Assembly (NCBI RefSeq): GCF_004551525.1
Contig: NZ_SATR01000004.1
Location: 62,001-126,000 of the forward strand
Origin: Vibrio ouci
GTDB taxonomy: Bacteria > Pseudomonadota > Gammaproteobacteria > Enterobacterales > Vibrionaceae
Length of the DNA stretch: 64,000 bases
Direction of reading: 5' to 3'
Positions 49,955-59,678 of the stretch are shown piece after piece (positions within the stretch are counted from its first letter, which is position 1; each line of letters opens with the position of its first letter). The notes below the pieces were generated by a model. It searched no databases and was not told where the DNA came from. It saw only the letters and a list, made by a program, of their open reading frames with translations. Made by a program: the position numbers and the translations under genes.

Positions 49955-51075
49955 GCTTTGATATGAGCGCTTTTCTGGCTGAGCATTGGCATAAAAAACC
50001 AACCGTAATCAAAACTGGATTTGCTGACTTTATTGACCCGATTTCGCCAGACGAGCTTGCGGGCTTGGCGATGGAAGAAGAGATCGACTCACGCTTCATT
50101 TCGAATAAAAACAATCAGTGGTCAGCTACTCATGGACCACTGCCAGAATCTCACTTCGAATCGTTGGACGAATCCCACTGGCAACTGATTGTCCAAGCCT
50201 GTAACCACTGGCATTTAGGCTCTGCTGAGTTGGTTGACGCATTTAAACAACTGCCTCAATGGTTATTTGACGATCTAATGGTTTGCTTTTCTGCCCCAGA
50301 AGGTGGCGTCGGTCCGCACATCGATCAATATGATGTGTTTATTATCCAAGGTAGTGGCAAGCGTCGCTGGCGCGTTGGTGACATCGATAAAGGTCAGTAT
50401 AAAGAATCCATTCAAGCGAGTGCTTTAAGACAAATTGAAGGCTTTGAGCCTATTATTGATGAAGTGCTTGAGCCAGGGGACATTCTTTATATTCCACCAG
50501 GTTTTCCTCATGAAGGTAACACGTTAGAACCTAGCATGAGTTACTCAATTGGTTTTCGTTCACCAAAAGAGCAAGAGTTACTGAGCAACTTCGCCGATTA
50601 TGTGCTGGCTCATGATATTGGTGACGTTCACCTGCATAACCCAGAGCAGTCAACACAAAACAACTGCGGCGAGTTACTCAACCAAGATCTTGCCAAGCTT
50701 ACCGATATGCTAAAAGCGACACTGAACTCCGAGAAAGACATTCAAGCGTTTATGGGCGCTATGCTGAGTCAATCTCGCCACCAGCTTGATGTTGTCGAGC
50801 CAGAAGAGGAACAGCGCAGCGTTGAAGTAAGCGAATATTTACGTTCAGGCGGGGTGCTAAGAAAAGTATCTGGGTTGAGAGCTCTTTATCATCAAGGCCA
50901 ACTAAGCACTATTTACATTAATGGTGAAACCTTCGGTGTGCCAAACGCAAACTTAGCGCAAGCTTTGTGTGACCAAGATGTAGTCTCAATCGACTGTTGT
51001 AACGACTCTGAGCTTAATGAAGCTATCGCTCTACTCACGAAGCTTGTAAATAAAGGCTACTGGTATTTCGATTAA
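49942..51075 (+). CDS. roxA: 50S ribosomal protein uL16 3-hydroxylase RoxA
   Basis: JmjC-type (cupin) 2-oxoglutarate- and Fe(II)-dependent oxygenase that hydroxylates an arginine of ribosomal protein uL16 (YcfD in E. coli). It has 377 residues. The Fe ligands HxD are in GPHIDQYDVF (H126, D128) and the distal His is in IPPGFPHEGNT. A SFRSPKEQELL-like GFRSPKEQELL follows, and the C-terminal half is the dimerisation/winged-helix region. Overlap with DUF2496 is 13 bases. A hairpin follows the stop. Confidence 0.93.
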   Translation: MYQLSFDMSAFLAEHWHKKPTVIKTGFADFIDPISPDELAGLAMEEEIDSRFISNKNNQWSATHGPLPESHFESLDESHWQLIVQACNHWHLGSAELVDAFKQLPQWLFDDLMVCFSAPEGGVGPHIDQYDVFIIQGSGKRRWRVGDIDKGQYKESIQASALRQIEGFEPIIDEVLEPGDILYIPPGFPHEGNTLEPSMSYSIGFRSPKEQELLSNFADYVLAHDIGDVHLHNPEQSTQNNCGELLNQDLAKLTDMLKATLNSEKDIQAFMGAMLSQSRHQLDVVEPEEEQRSVEVSEYLRSGGVLRKVSGLRALYHQGQLSTIYINGETFGVPNANLAQALCDQDVVSIDCCNDSELNEAIALLTKLVNKGYWYFD

Positions 51076-51097
51076 GTTGCTTTACTCACTATCAAAC

Positions 51098-51131
51098 CAA
51101 CAAGGGCTTCGATATTTCGAAGCCCTTGTTG
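51098..51131 (+). terminator. Terminator after roxA
   Basis: CAACAAGGGCTTCGA and TCGAAGCCCTTGTTG form a 15-bp perfect stem with a 4-base loop. The T tail is weak, but the hairpin is very stable. It separates roxA from the convergent chemoreceptor gene. Confidence 0.78.
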
Positions 51132-51156
51132 TATCAGGATAATCTAGCTTACCAAG

Positions 51157-53274
51157 TTAGACTTTAAACTGATCGACCAGTGATTGCTGCTTAGAAGAGA
51201 GTTCACCGATCTGCGAACTGACCATCTCAGACTCTTCCGCTTGGGTTAAGATCTGAGCGCTCAAATCGCGAATGTTACTCACATTCTGGTTAACTTCCGC
51301 GGAAACAGACTGCTGCTCTTCAGCGGCTTTCACGATCTGCGAGTTCATATCGTTGATTGACGCAATAGCCTCAAAGATCTGGCTTAACTCTGCCGCGGCA
51401 TTTTGGACTTGAGCTGCTGAGTCATTGGCCAAGTCATTACCATCTTGTATTGCTCGAACAACGTCTCGCGTACCATTTTGCACGCTCTCAATCACCTGGC
51501 GAATTTCACCCACAGATTCCTGAGTACGACTTGCTAAGTTACGCACCTCGTCTGCAACCACAGCAAATCCTCGTCCTTGTTCTCCTGCCCTCGCCGCTTC
51601 GATTGCCGCGTTTAACGCAAGTAAGTTGGTCTGCTCCGAAATTCCCTCAATGACCGAAAGAATTTCAGTGATATTAGCATTGTTCGATGCCAACTCTTCA
51701 ACAACAGGCACTGCCGCGGTCATACGATCCACTAAGCGAATCATTTCAGCTTGAGACTGCTCAATCACGTTTTGGCCACTCGCCGCCACTTCATTAGCTT
51801 TTTCAGCGGCTCTTACCGCTACTTCCGCATTTTGCACCACAAGACTTGCGGTTTGAGTCATCTCTTCCGATGCGGTTGCAACCAAATCGACCTCTTTAAA
51901 TTGCGCGTCGCTACTGCTTCTCGTTTGCTGGGCCGCCACTCTCGATTGCTGAGTCGTTGTTCCTATTTGCAGCGTAGTATCAACCACATCGCTAATGATC
52001 GATTGAAGTTTATCTAAGAATTTATTGAAGCCAATGGATAACTGACCAATCTCATCTTTAGATTTAATGTCTAGTCGCTGGGTTAAGTCCCCTTCACCAG
52101 ATGCAATATCCTCTAAGCGAGCTGCTACTTCACGAATCGGTTTAACCAAGCGAGAAGCCGCAAATGCAATCGTCGCTAACCCTAACAAAACCAAAGCAAC
52201 GCCAGCAATAAGTTCAGTCTGAACACTTGATTCGACTTGCTGGCTAATAATCGCGTCGAGTTCTTCGGCATCAGATAAAACGCTCGAACGTGGCATATCA
52301 AATAGTACACCCCACGTCTGATTTGCCACCATGATCGGCGCAAATACGCTTAGCCATGCTCCATCTTTATTCCATTGAGTTTTCACTTCTTGACCAAAGA
52401 GCAGATCCGTCAGTTGATCGTTGGAAAGAATATCACTATTGAACGGCTGACCTACTTGCTGTGACGTATCGTCGCTTGCTATCAGTGAGCCATCCAAGCT
52501 AATTAAGTTAATTGACCCGCTACCCGAAAATAGCTCTTGATCGGAATTGGCAACAATGCTCGCCAACGGATCAAGCCTTAGATCGATACCAAAGAAACCA
52601 ATGGCTGTCTCTTCAACCATCAACGGTACAGAAATCGAGCTAGTAAGGAAGGTTTCCCCATCGTGAGTAATAACACGTGGCGTTGTCACACACGTATCGC
52701 CCGACGCCAGCGGGCAAAAGAATCGTTCGCTATTTACAGCATCAGATAAGTTTGCTTCTGAGATAACATTCGAAATGATGTTTTCGCCATTTTCTGCCGT
52801 CATCCAATAAGGCGAAAAGCGGCCTTTATCGTTTGAACCCACATACTCTGCATCAACATAGTTGTTATCTTCACCATCCAGCATATCTGGCTTAAACACC
52901 AAATAGGCTCCTTCGATACTCTCGAAGTCTAATACCGCTCGGCGCACCATTTCATCTAGCGCAATTCGTAGCTCTTCACTGTCGCCAAAGTTCTCTTCAC
53001 TGAGATTCTTTTGGAACATGGCACTCGATGCCAGCATTTCAGCACGGTATAAGGCTTCGTTAAGATACTCGGTCACTTCGGTTGCATTGAGCAACGCGCG
53101 AGTTTCAACAATTTGCTCAGACTTATCGATAACCGATGCCGAACTTTGTTGTTTGATTTGTTGCTGATTAGAAATCGCGTTGTAAACCGAGAAACCGATC
53201 AACGACAGAGAGGTGATAAGCAGGCACGCGCCCGCAAGAAGTGTGATTTTCCACTGCACAGATAACGTTCGCAT
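51157..53274 (-). CDS. Methyl-accepting chemotaxis protein with periplasmic sensor domain
   Basis: Transmembrane chemoreceptor of 705 residues. ATG 53274 ([19 protein letters not shown]) has AAAGGA 7 bases upstream. An N-terminal membrane helix (about residues 10-30) is followed by a large periplasmic dCache-like region (about 40-340, with [19 protein letters not shown] near its end), a second helix ([20 protein letters not shown]), HAMP ([27 protein letters not shown]), and the signalling hairpin [39 protein letters not shown]. Methylation helices flank it. No CheR-docking pentapeptide is seen at the C-terminus. The ligand is unknown. Confidence 0.93.
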   Translation of the reverse strand: MRTLSVQWKITLLAGACLLITSLSLIGFSVYNAISNQQQIKQQSSASVIDKSEQIVETRALLNATEVTEYLNEALYRAEMLASSAMFQKNLSEENFGDSEELRIALDEMVRRAVLDFESIEGAYLVFKPDMLDGEDNNYVDAEYVGSNDKGRFSPYWMTAENGENIISNVISEANLSDAVNSERFFCPLASGDTCVTTPRVITHDGETFLTSSISVPLMVEETAIGFFGIDLRLDPLASIVANSDQELFSGSGSINLISLDGSLIASDDTSQQVGQPFNSDILSNDQLTDLLFGQEVKTQWNKDGAWLSVFAPIMVANQTWGVLFDMPRSSVLSDAEELDAIISQQVESSVQTELIAGVALVLLGLATIAFAASRLVKPIREVAARLEDIASGEGDLTQRLDIKSKDEIGQLSIGFNKFLDKLQSIISDVVDTTLQIGTTTQQSRVAAQQTRSSSDAQFKEVDLVATASEEMTQTASLVVQNAEVAVRAAEKANEVAASGQNVIEQSQAEMIRLVDRMTAAVPVVEELASNNANITEILSVIEGISEQTNLLALNAAIEAARAGEQGRGFAVVADEVRNLASRTQESVGEIRQVIESVQNGTRDVVRAIQDGNDLANDSAAQVQNAAAELSQIFEAIASINDMNSQIVKAAEEQQSVSAEVNQNVSNIRDLSAQILTQAEESEMVSSQIGELSSKQQSLVDQFKV

Positions 53275-53479
53275 ATTACATCCTTTTAGCAAACTCGGTG
53301 ATTTCAGACTTTTAGTGAATAAAAGTGGTTATCAATTACACCATAAATGAGTTAGATATCAATCGAAAGATTAAATAATTGTTAACACTAACGATGGACT
53401 ATTTCTCTTTCGCGACCACAGAATTTTGATGCTAGTATTGCGCTAATAAAAATAAAGCAGTCATAGCTAAGGAACAGAA

Positions 53480-54286
53480 ATGAAAGTAATTTCTTTCAAT
53501 ATAAATGGCCTTCGTGCCCGACTTCACCAACTTCAAGCTGTTATTGATAAGCATCAGCCAGATGTGATTGGTCTGCAAGAAATCAAAGTCCATGACGAAG
53601 CCTTCCCTCTCGAAGACGTTGAGGCAATGGGCTATAAAGTCTACTTCCATGGCCAGAAAGCACATTACGGCGTGGCTATGCTATGTAAGAAAGAGCCGCT
53701 TTCGGTTCAAAAAGGTTTCCCTACCGATAACGAAGATCATCAAAAACGTATGATCATGGTGACCCTGGAAGATGATAACGGCGAGAAAGTGACTGTCCTT
53801 AATGGCTACTTCCCACAAGGTGACAACATCAACCATGAGACTAAGTTCCCTTACAAGCGCCAGTTCTATTCAGATCTAATGACCTACCTAAACGATCATC
53901 ACAGCAATGATGAGCAGTTGATTGTGATGGGCGATATCAACATCAGTCCGATTGATGCAGATATTGGTATTGGTGAACCTAACCGTAAGCGTTGGTTGAA
54001 GACAGGTAAATGTTCTTTCCAACCAGAAGAGCGCGAATGGTTGAAGACACTGCTAGATTGGGGCTTTGTTGATACCTTCCGTCAAATCCACCCTGACGTG
54101 AACGATCGTTTCTCGTGGTTTGATTACCGTTCAAAGGGCTTCCCAGATAACCGTGGCCTTCGTATTGACGTAGTACTTGCGACACCTAAACTAGCAGAGA
54201 AGTGTATTGAGTCTGATGTCGACTACGAACTACGTGGCATTGAGAAACCATCTGACCATGCGCCAATTTGGTCAACGTTTAAGTAA
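53480..54286 (+). CDS. xthA: Exodeoxyribonuclease III
   Basis: Main AP endonuclease and 3'-5' exonuclease of base-excision repair. It has 268 residues, exactly like E. coli XthA. Motifs are [15 protein letters not shown] at the N-terminus, [19 protein letters not shown] with the metal-binding glutamate, [24 protein letters not shown], and the C-terminal [10 protein letters not shown] and [19 protein letters not shown] precedes the start. It is divergent from the chemoreceptor gene and has its own terminator. Confidence 0.97.
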   Translation: MKVISFNINGLRARLHQLQAVIDKHQPDVIGLQEIKVHDEAFPLEDVEAMGYKVYFHGQKAHYGVAMLCKKEPLSVQKGFPTDNEDHQKRMIMVTLEDDNGEKVTVLNGYFPQGDNINHETKFPYKRQFYSDLMTYLNDHHSNDEQLIVMGDINISPIDADIGIGEPNRKRWLKTGKCSFQPEEREWLKTLLDWGFVDTFRQIHPDVNDRFSWFDYRSKGFPDNRGLRIDVVLATPKLAEKCIESDVDYELRGIEKPSDHAPIWSTFK

Positions 54287-54306
54287 TAGATAACGCAAAG
54301 TCGATA

Positions 54307-54334
54307 AAGGCCAGCATTGTTGCTGGCCTTTTTT
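54307..54334 (+). terminator. xthA terminator
   Basis: AAGGCCAGCA and TGCTGGCCTT form a 10-bp stem with a 4-base loop followed by TTTTT. Confidence 0.93.
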
Positions 54335-54345
54335 ATTAAGCATTA

Positions 54346-54448
54346 GTCATCCTCAAGAGTGAGGAACAAACGAGTTGGGGATCTCTTATAGTGAGTAGAA
54401 AACAATTAAAGATTCCCTACTCACTCATTCTTCGCTCTATGGAATGAC
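54346..54448. repeat. Intergenic hairpin repeat, copy 2 (103 bp)
   Basis: Starts GTCATCCTC and ends GGAATGAC, with shared blocks GAGTTGGGGATCTCT and AAAGATTCC as in copy 1 at 31242-31344. The two are the same length (103 bp), about 65-70% alike by eye. It lies between the xthA terminator and the fabV terminator. Palindromic organisation suggests a MITE-like or transcribed hairpin element. Confidence 0.75.
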
Positions 54449-54491
54449 ACTTCTATCTCAGCCTAAGGCAGCGCATTTCCGGATAGCTCAA

Positions 54492-54521
54492 ACAAAAAAT
54501 CCGGCGTCTAGGCGCCGGATT
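54492..54521 (-). terminator. fabV terminator
   Basis: AATCCGGCG and CGCCGGATT pair over 9 bp with a 6-base loop. On the minus strand they are followed by TTTTTTG. Confidence 0.9.
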
Positions 54522-54545
54522 TTATTTTAGAGTTGATGCTTTCAA

Positions 54546-55748
54546 TTAGATAGCAACGAAGTCTGCTTTGTAGTCTGGGTTTACATCAGCGTCGTAATCA
54601 ACACCTTCAACACCGAAGCCAAATAGCTTCAAGAACTCTTCTTTGTACTCAACGTAGTCAGTTAGCTCTTTTAGGTTTTCAGAAGTGATCTGTGGCCATA
54701 GGTTGCGACAATGCTCTTGGATATCGTCACGAAGTTCCCAGTCATCTAGACGTAGACGGTTCTTATCATCCACTTCAGGCGCTGAACCATCTTCTTTGTA
54801 TAGACGCTGGCTGAACATACGGAAGATCTGTTCCATACAACCTTCGTGTACACCTTGCTCACGCATCTTCTTAAATACCATTGCAATGTACAGTGGCATT
54901 ACAGGAATAGCAGAAGAAGCTTGAGTCACAACAGACTTAAGTACTGCCACGTTAGCTGTACCACCAGTTGCATAAAGCTTGTCGTTAAGAGCTGTCGCTG
55001 CGCGATCTAGGTCCATTTTCGCTTTACCTAGCGCACCATCCCAGTAGATTGGCCAAGTTAGCTCAGTACCGATGTAGCTGTATGCTACAGTCTTACAACC
55101 GTCAGCTAGAACACCCGCTTCAGAAAGTGCATTGATCCAAAGTTCCCAATCTTCACCGCCCATTACAGTAACAGTGTCTTTGATCTCTTCTTCAGTTGCA
55201 GGCTCAACGCTTGCTTCGATGATCACGTCTTTGTTGGTATCAACGGCAGTCGATGTGTAACTATCACCAATTGGTTTCAGTGAAGAGCGAATCACTTCGC
55301 CAGTTTCTGGCATTTTACGAACTGGAGACGCTAGCGAGTAAACCACCATATCAATCTGACCTAGGTCTTCTTTGATAAGGTCGATTGTTTTCTGTTTCGC
55401 TTCGTTAGAGAACGCATCGCCATTTAGGCTTTTTGCGTATAGACCTTCTTCACGAGCTAGCTTTTCAAATGCAACAGAGTTGTAGAAACCCGCTGTACCC
55501 GGCTTTTTCTCTGTGCCTTCTTTTTCGAAGAAAACACCGATAGTTGAAGCACCGCCACCAAATGCCGCAGCGATACGAGAAGATAGACCGTAGCCACTTG
55601 ATGCACCCACAACAAGTACGCGCTTAGGTGCGTCTTTGATTGGGCCTTGTGCTTTTGTGTAAGCAATTTGTTCTTTTACGTTAGCTTCACAGCCTACTGG
55701 ATGCGTAGTAGTACAGATAAATCCGCGAATTCTAGGTTTGATGATCAT
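54546..55748 (-). CDS. fabV: Trans-2-enoyl-ACP (CoA) reductase FabV
   Basis: NADH-dependent enoyl reductase of fatty-acid elongation. FabV is the triclosan-insensitive type common in Vibrio. It has 400 residues, starting ATG 55748 ([19 protein letters not shown]) after AAAGGA. The frame's in-frame TTG at 55754 was rejected. NADH-binding [21 protein letters not shown] near residue 45-65, [11 protein letters not shown], and the catalytic Y-X8-K in [10 protein letters not shown] are visible. It lies alone on the minus strand, with its own terminator. Confidence 0.97.
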   Translation of the reverse strand: MIIKPRIRGFICTTTHPVGCEANVKEQIAYTKAQGPIKDAPKRVLVVGASSGYGLSSRIAAAFGGGASTIGVFFEKEGTEKKPGTAGFYNSVAFEKLAREEGLYAKSLNGDAFSNEAKQKTIDLIKEDLGQIDMVVYSLASPVRKMPETGEVIRSSLKPIGDSYTSTAVDTNKDVIIEASVEPATEEEIKDTVTVMGGEDWELWINALSEAGVLADGCKTVAYSYIGTELTWPIYWDGALGKAKMDLDRAATALNDKLYATGGTANVAVLKSVVTQASSAIPVMPLYIAMVFKKMREQGVHEGCMEQIFRMFSQRLYKEDGSAPEVDDKNRLRLDDWELRDDIQEHCRNLWPQITSENLKELTDYVEYKEEFLKLFGFGVEGVDYDADVNPDYKADFVAI

Positions 55749-55876
55749 ATTCAACTTCCTTTAAATAACCCCGCTAGAATAAAAGTTTCATCATGAGATC
55801 GCATCTAATTTCTGTAAAAATGTCGCTAAAATGCAAGTGGTTGGAGCACTTTAAACCAATACTCGGGCCTCAAATA

Positions 55877-55904
55877 ACAAAAAGGCACTCATTTGAGTGC
55901 CTTT
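55877..55904 (-). terminator. fadE terminator
   Basis: AAAGGCACTCA and TGAGTGCCTTT form an 11-bp stem with a 2-base loop. The minus strand continues TTTTTG. It separates fadE from fabV. Confidence 0.9.
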
Positions 55905-55952
55905 ACTATGAAATGTCTAATTATTGTTCAGCGGAAACGTAATCCGCCCACT

Positions 55953-58244
55953 TTAAGCTACGCTGTCCAGTTTCGCTTTAGACTTTTTTGACGTTTCGTG
56001 AGTACGAACTTCGCTCATATCGTGGCTAAAGTGGTCAACTTGGATAGCTTTGTAGCGTAATTTGTCAGCTGCAACAATCTTATCTACCTCTTCCTGCGTC
56101 AGTACGTCGGCTTCTAACGCTTGCGCAAGTCTATCCATTAATAGACCTTTACGTGCCACTTTGCCCTCTTTCGCAGCACGCATCAGTTTACGTTCTAGGC
56201 TCTTAATGTCGTACATCGCTAAGAATGCGTTTTCCATCAAGCCAACACTGTCGTTCTCGTCTTTACCAACGAAACATAGATTCGTTAGGCGATCGCGATG
56301 CGCGCCCGGTGTCATCAAGCTTTCTGCCAATTTCACAGTAAGATCATCACTTGGCTTCGCAAAATTATTACCCAATGGGAAGATAATCACTTTAAGTAAG
56401 CGACCGACCGCTTTTTGCGGGTAGTTACTGAATGCTTCTTGCAGTGATTTCGCACCGTTATGTAGACAGTGCTGAACGGCATAGTGCACGTAATCGAGAT
56501 CTTGCTGCTGACGACCTTCATCTTCGTATTTCTTCAATGCTGCTGACGCCATGTACAGGTAAGCAAGTACATCACCTAGACGAGCAGAAATCATCTCTTT
56601 ACGTTTTAGATCGCCACCCAACGTCGCCATAGCGATATCAGCACTAACTGCAAGTGCACGACTCAAGCGAGTCATATCTTTGTAGTATTTCTGAGTTGGA
56701 CCACTCATGTCAGCCTTGATAAAGCGCGAACCTGTTAACGCCGCACCAAACGCACCGAAGGTGTTACCCATCGCATGTTTAATGTGCTTGAACAGCAGGT
56801 TATCGAACTCTTTGGCACCTTGCTTCTCATCTGGGTTCGCTGCCGCTTCCATCTCTTTTAGTACGTATGGATGACAACGTGTCGCACCTTGACCAAAGAT
56901 CATCAGGTTACGCGTTAAGATGTTTGCACCTTCCACCGTGATAGCTACTGGGATACCAAGATAAGGCGCTGCAAGGTAATTCATCGGGCCATCTTGAATT
57001 GCGCGACCAGAGTGAATATCCATTGAGTCATTAAGGATCGTACGCGCCATCTCAGTCATGTGGTATTTAGCAATTGCGGTAACGATGCCTGGCTTTTCTT
57101 TTAGATCCAATGAAGTCGTGGTTAGCGTTCGTGTCGCTTCCAATAGGTAGGTTAAACCGCCGATACGGCCCAGTGATTCTGCAACACCTTCAAACTTACC
57201 AATCGACATACCAAACTGCTTACGAACGTAAGAGTAAGCACCGGTTGTACGAGCGGTCAGGTGACCCATCGCCGTGCCTAGTGCTGGCAGCGAAATACCG
57301 CGGCCCGCTGACAGACATTCCACCAGCATACGCCAGCCTTTACCTGCATAGTCCTGACCACCGATAAGCCATTCCATAGGAATAAACACATCTTTACCAC
57401 GTGTTGGGCCATTCATAAATGCTAGGCCAAGTGGGTCATGACGCTCACCGATTTCAACACCCTTGTGATCTGCAGGAATAAGCGCACAAGTGATACCAAG
57501 CTCTTTCTTATCGCCCATTAAACCGTCTGGATCGTACATCTTAAATGCAAGACCAAGTACGGTAGCCACAGGCGCTAAGGTAATGTAGCGCTTGTTCCAG
57601 TTAAGACGGATACCCAGCACTTCTTTGCCTTCGTGCTCGCCGTAACAGACAATACCGTCATCTGGAATACCACCTGCGTCCGAGCCCGCCTCTGGGCCAG
57701 TCAATGCAAAACATGGAATATCGGTGCCGTCAGCGAGACGCGGTAGCCAGTAATCTTTTTGCTCTTGCGTACCATAGTGAGACAGAAGCTCACCAGGACC
57801 AAGTGAGTTAGGTACCATAACCGATACCGCAGCACTGATACTGCGAGTCGCAATTTTAGTTACGATGGTCGAGTTCGCCAGTGACGAGAACTGACGACCG
57901 CCGTATTCTTTTGAAATGATCAAAGAGAAGAAACGCTCTTTACGTAAGTACTGCCAAACTTCCTCGGGCAAGTCGCGATCTTCTTTTACAATCTTATGGT
58001 CATCAAGCATTTCAAGCAGGGTGTTCAGCTCGTTATCCATAAACGATTGCTCTTCTGCTGAAAGCGTTGGTTTAGGGTATTGGTGCAGCTTAGTAAAGTC
58101 TGGACGACCTGAGAACAGCTCTCCATCCCACCAAACACTCCCCGCTTCCATTGCTTCTTTTTCAGTGCTTGATAGCGGTGGCAATACTTTCTTAAACATT
58201 TTGAAAGCTGGGTCGCTTACCCATTTTCTTCGTAGAGAGCCCAT
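55953..58244 (-). CDS. fadE: Acyl-CoA dehydrogenase FadE
   Basis: First enzyme of fatty-acid beta-oxidation, introducing the trans-2 double bond. It has 763 residues. E. coli FadE is 814, and this one lacks the longer N-terminal membrane region. MGSLRRKWVSDPAFKMFKKV begins the protein. Acyl-CoA dehydrogenase features include KEYGGRQFSSLANSTIVTKIA, CFALTGPEAGSDAGG, VFIPMEWLIGG, ECLSAGRGISLPALG, and the C-terminal half DUF1974-like region with LLMDRLAQALEADVL. It is 68 bases downstream of the PsrA-like regulator on the same strand. Confidence 0.95.
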   Translation of the reverse strand: MGSLRRKWVSDPAFKMFKKVLPPLSSTEKEAMEAGSVWWDGELFSGRPDFTKLHQYPKPTLSAEEQSFMDNELNTLLEMLDDHKIVKEDRDLPEEVWQYLRKERFFSLIISKEYGGRQFSSLANSTIVTKIATRSISAAVSVMVPNSLGPGELLSHYGTQEQKDYWLPRLADGTDIPCFALTGPEAGSDAGGIPDDGIVCYGEHEGKEVLGIRLNWNKRYITLAPVATVLGLAFKMYDPDGLMGDKKELGITCALIPADHKGVEIGERHDPLGLAFMNGPTRGKDVFIPMEWLIGGQDYAGKGWRMLVECLSAGRGISLPALGTAMGHLTARTTGAYSYVRKQFGMSIGKFEGVAESLGRIGGLTYLLEATRTLTTTSLDLKEKPGIVTAIAKYHMTEMARTILNDSMDIHSGRAIQDGPMNYLAAPYLGIPVAITVEGANILTRNLMIFGQGATRCHPYVLKEMEAAANPDEKQGAKEFDNLLFKHIKHAMGNTFGAFGAALTGSRFIKADMSGPTQKYYKDMTRLSRALAVSADIAMATLGGDLKRKEMISARLGDVLAYLYMASAALKKYEDEGRQQQDLDYVHYAVQHCLHNGAKSLQEAFSNYPQKAVGRLLKVIIFPLGNNFAKPSDDLTVKLAESLMTPGAHRDRLTNLCFVGKDENDSVGLMENAFLAMYDIKSLERKLMRAAKEGKVARKGLLMDRLAQALEADVLTQEEVDKIVAADKLRYKAIQVDHFSHDMSEVRTHETSKKSKAKLDSVA

Positions 58245-58312
58245 AATCAGATCCTTTTGTTCACTATTTGGTGGTCCAATATTATTTTTTTATATAGGTA
58301 CAGATTTTCGTT

Positions 58313-58939
58313 TTATTCAGCAGCAACTCCAGCTGCTAAAAATGGAATCAGTTGGTCTACAACAGACTTAGCGTCCATCGCTTTTCCATAGTCGTTTTCA
58401 GCAATTTCCAACAGTGCTTGGCTTGATGCCATGGTGAAAACGCATGTTCCCAAAGTAAAGTGCAAACGCCAGAACAACTCTTCTTGAGTCAATTTCGGGT
58501 TGGCTTTCATTACCGACTGGGTAAACAACGTCAATGCTTCAGAGTAACGAGTGGTAATAAACCAGCGTAAATGACCTTGCACATCGGTGTAGCCGCGGCC
58601 GATCAGCAACATAAAGCGGCTGGTCCCGTTTGGTCTAACATCATTAAGATTACGCAGCGGTCCTCGCAAAGACTCAAACACATCCGCCATCTCGTAATGA
58701 TCATTTAGGTTTAGGTTTATCAGTGCGTCTTGAACCGCTGGCATAAACGCCTCTAGGTATCGATTGAGTACCGCTCTTACCAAGGTCTTCTTATCACCAA
58801 AATGGTAGTTAACCGACGCAAGGTTAACGCCCGCTTTACTGGTAATCGTACGCAGAGAGGTATCTTTGAAGCCATGTTCTGCAAATAGAGCCTCAGCAAC
58901 ATCAAGGATTTTCTCTTTAGTAGAATTTCTCACTGGCAT
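58313..58939 (-). CDS. psrA: TetR family regulator, PsrA-like
   Basis: TetR-family repressor of 208 residues starting at ATG 58939 (MPVRNSTKEKILDVAEALFA). The HTH is in TSLRTITSKAGVNLASVNYHFGDKKTLVRAVL. The C-terminal domain has the RGYTDVQGHLRWFITTRY stretch and hydrophobic helices (LFWRLHFTLGTCVFTMASSQALLEI), which resemble PsrA, a fatty-acid-responsive regulator of beta-oxidation genes. Next to fadE, that identity is likely. A PsrA-like operator overlaps its own promoter, and a FadR-like site lies further upstream. The longer frame to 58999 has no good start. Confidence 0.85.
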   Translation of the reverse strand: MPVRNSTKEKILDVAEALFAEHGFKDTSLRTITSKAGVNLASVNYHFGDKKTLVRAVLNRYLEAFMPAVQDALINLNLNDHYEMADVFESLRGPLRNLNDVRPNGTSRFMLLIGRGYTDVQGHLRWFITTRYSEALTLFTQSVMKANPKLTQEELFWRLHFTLGTCVFTMASSQALLEIAENDYGKAMDAKSVVDQLIPFLAAGVAAE

Positions 58940-58954
58940 TTCAATCACTCGTAT

Positions 58955-58968
58955 TAAACAACTGTTTG
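58955..58968. promoter_or_regulatory. PsrA-like operator at psrA promoter
   Basis: On the minus strand CAAAC-AGTT-GTTTA, close to the PsrA consensus (G/C)AAAC-N2-4-GTTT(G/C). It lies at the transcription start site of psrA, just after the -10, so it fits autorepression. The last base differs from consensus. Confidence 0.55.
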
Positions 58969-58970
58969 AA

Positions 58971-58999
58971 AATATACATTCGAAACACCAAAGCAACAA
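58971..58999 (-). promoter_or_regulatory. psrA promoter
   Basis: On the minus strand TTGTTG, 17 bases, TATATT. The inferred transcription start is near 58964, inside the operator-like repeat, about 25 bases upstream of the start codon. Confidence 0.55.
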
Positions 59000-59025
59000 G
59001 TTATTAACATCACACTTTTACTTAT

Positions 59026-59036
59026 TGGTCTGACCA
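59026..59036. promoter_or_regulatory. FadR-type operator
   Basis: TGGTCTGACCA is an 11-base palindromic match to the FadR core TGGTCNGACCA. The flanks (CTTAT and GATT) are also consistent. It lies about 27 bases upstream of the psrA -35 and could act on psrA-fadE or on a plus-strand transcript ending at 59276. Confidence 0.72.
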
Positions 59037-59099
59037 GATTGCGTAACTTGTTGAGATGAAGAAAAATTTAATTTTTTTTAATTTGAAGGGAACTGATTG

Positions 59100-59276
59100 G
59101 AAAAGCCCGAGTCTTACTAAGTGTAGTTAGCAGAGCATTCAGGGTTTGGACAACCCATAAGTTTACAGGCCGTCAAACTTGTTTTCTTACTGAGGCTACT
59201 AATTTACGCTGCTTTTTCTTATTAACTCCTATGTTTTTTGTATCCGCCCAGAGCATACTTGCTCTGGGCTTTTTTT
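59100..59276 (+). ncRNA. Candidate small RNA ending at a strong orphan terminator
   Basis: A plus-strand terminator (59246-59276) has no plus-strand gene before it. Upstream are two small hairpins (GGGTT/AACCC at 59142-59156 and AAGTTT/AAACTT at 59159-59180), a single-stranded U-rich stretch containing AACTCC, which could pair with Shine-Dalgarno sequences, then the terminator. This is the usual layout of an Hfq-dependent sRNA. I could not identify a clear promoter, so the 5' end is a guess. The only ORF (59056-59130, 24 codons) lacks a ribosome site. Confidence 0.5.
59246..59276 (+). terminator. Orphan plus-strand terminator
   Basis: GCCCAGAGCA and TGCTCTGGGC form a 10-bp GC-rich stem with a 4-base loop, then seven T. 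On the minus strand there is no T run after the stem, so it does not serve the gtrA operon. It therefore implies a plus-strand transcript. Confidence 0.9.
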
Positions 59277-59285
59277 ATTCTGATG

Positions 59286-59678
59286 TTACTTATGGGCTTT
59301 TTTGAACACCCACATCGAGCTAAACAGATAGTTGCTACCCATCCCGACTAACACGCCCACGGCTAGTGCCAGCATCGGCATCACGCCCGTTTCACCAAGA
59401 ACCAATACCACTGCTTTAAAGGCGAGAAAGTTAGGGATAGCGGATACGCACGCGACGCTGATAAATTTAAGCCACTGTTTTGCTAATGCGCGGTCCTGGC
59501 TCGCGAAAGTAAAGGTTCGATTGCCAAACCAAGTTACAGTTGCAGCAATCACAAAGGCAATTAGCCTACTAGTGATAAGTGATACTTCAAGCAAATAAAA
59601 ACACAGCGAAAACGCGGCAGCATCGGCGATAAAGCCGATGCCTCCTACTAGTGCGAATTTCAGTAGTCGATGCGCCAT
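59286..59678 (-). CDS. GtrA family membrane protein
   Basis: Small polytopic protein of 130 residues and four hydrophobic segments (LLKFALVGGIGFIADAAAFSLCFYLL, LIAFVIAATVTWFGNRTFTF, FISVACVSAIPNFLAFKAVVLVLG, MLALAVGVLVGMGSNYLFSSMWVF). GtrA proteins are thought to flip undecaprenyl-phosphate-linked sugars across the inner membrane. The NRTFTF motif is typical. It overlaps the GT39 gene by one base, so the three-gene set is one operon for periplasmic glycosylation of an envelope component. Confidence 0.92.
   Translation of the reverse strand: MAHRLLKFALVGGIGFIADAAAFSLCFYLLEVSLITSRLIAFVIAATVTWFGNRTFTFASQDRALAKQWLKFISVACVSAIPNFLAFKAVVLVLGETGVMPMLALAVGVLVGMGSNYLFSSMWVFKKAHK

Noticed and set aside
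58288..58300. TGGTGGTCCA-like sequence before fadE as a FadR site
   Set aside because: It lacks the required symmetrical core TGGTCNGACCA. The real match is upstream of psrA.
59056..59130. A 24-codon ORF before the orphan terminator
   Set aside because: No ribosome site precedes it, and it is dominated by the AT-rich tract. A small RNA explains the terminator better.
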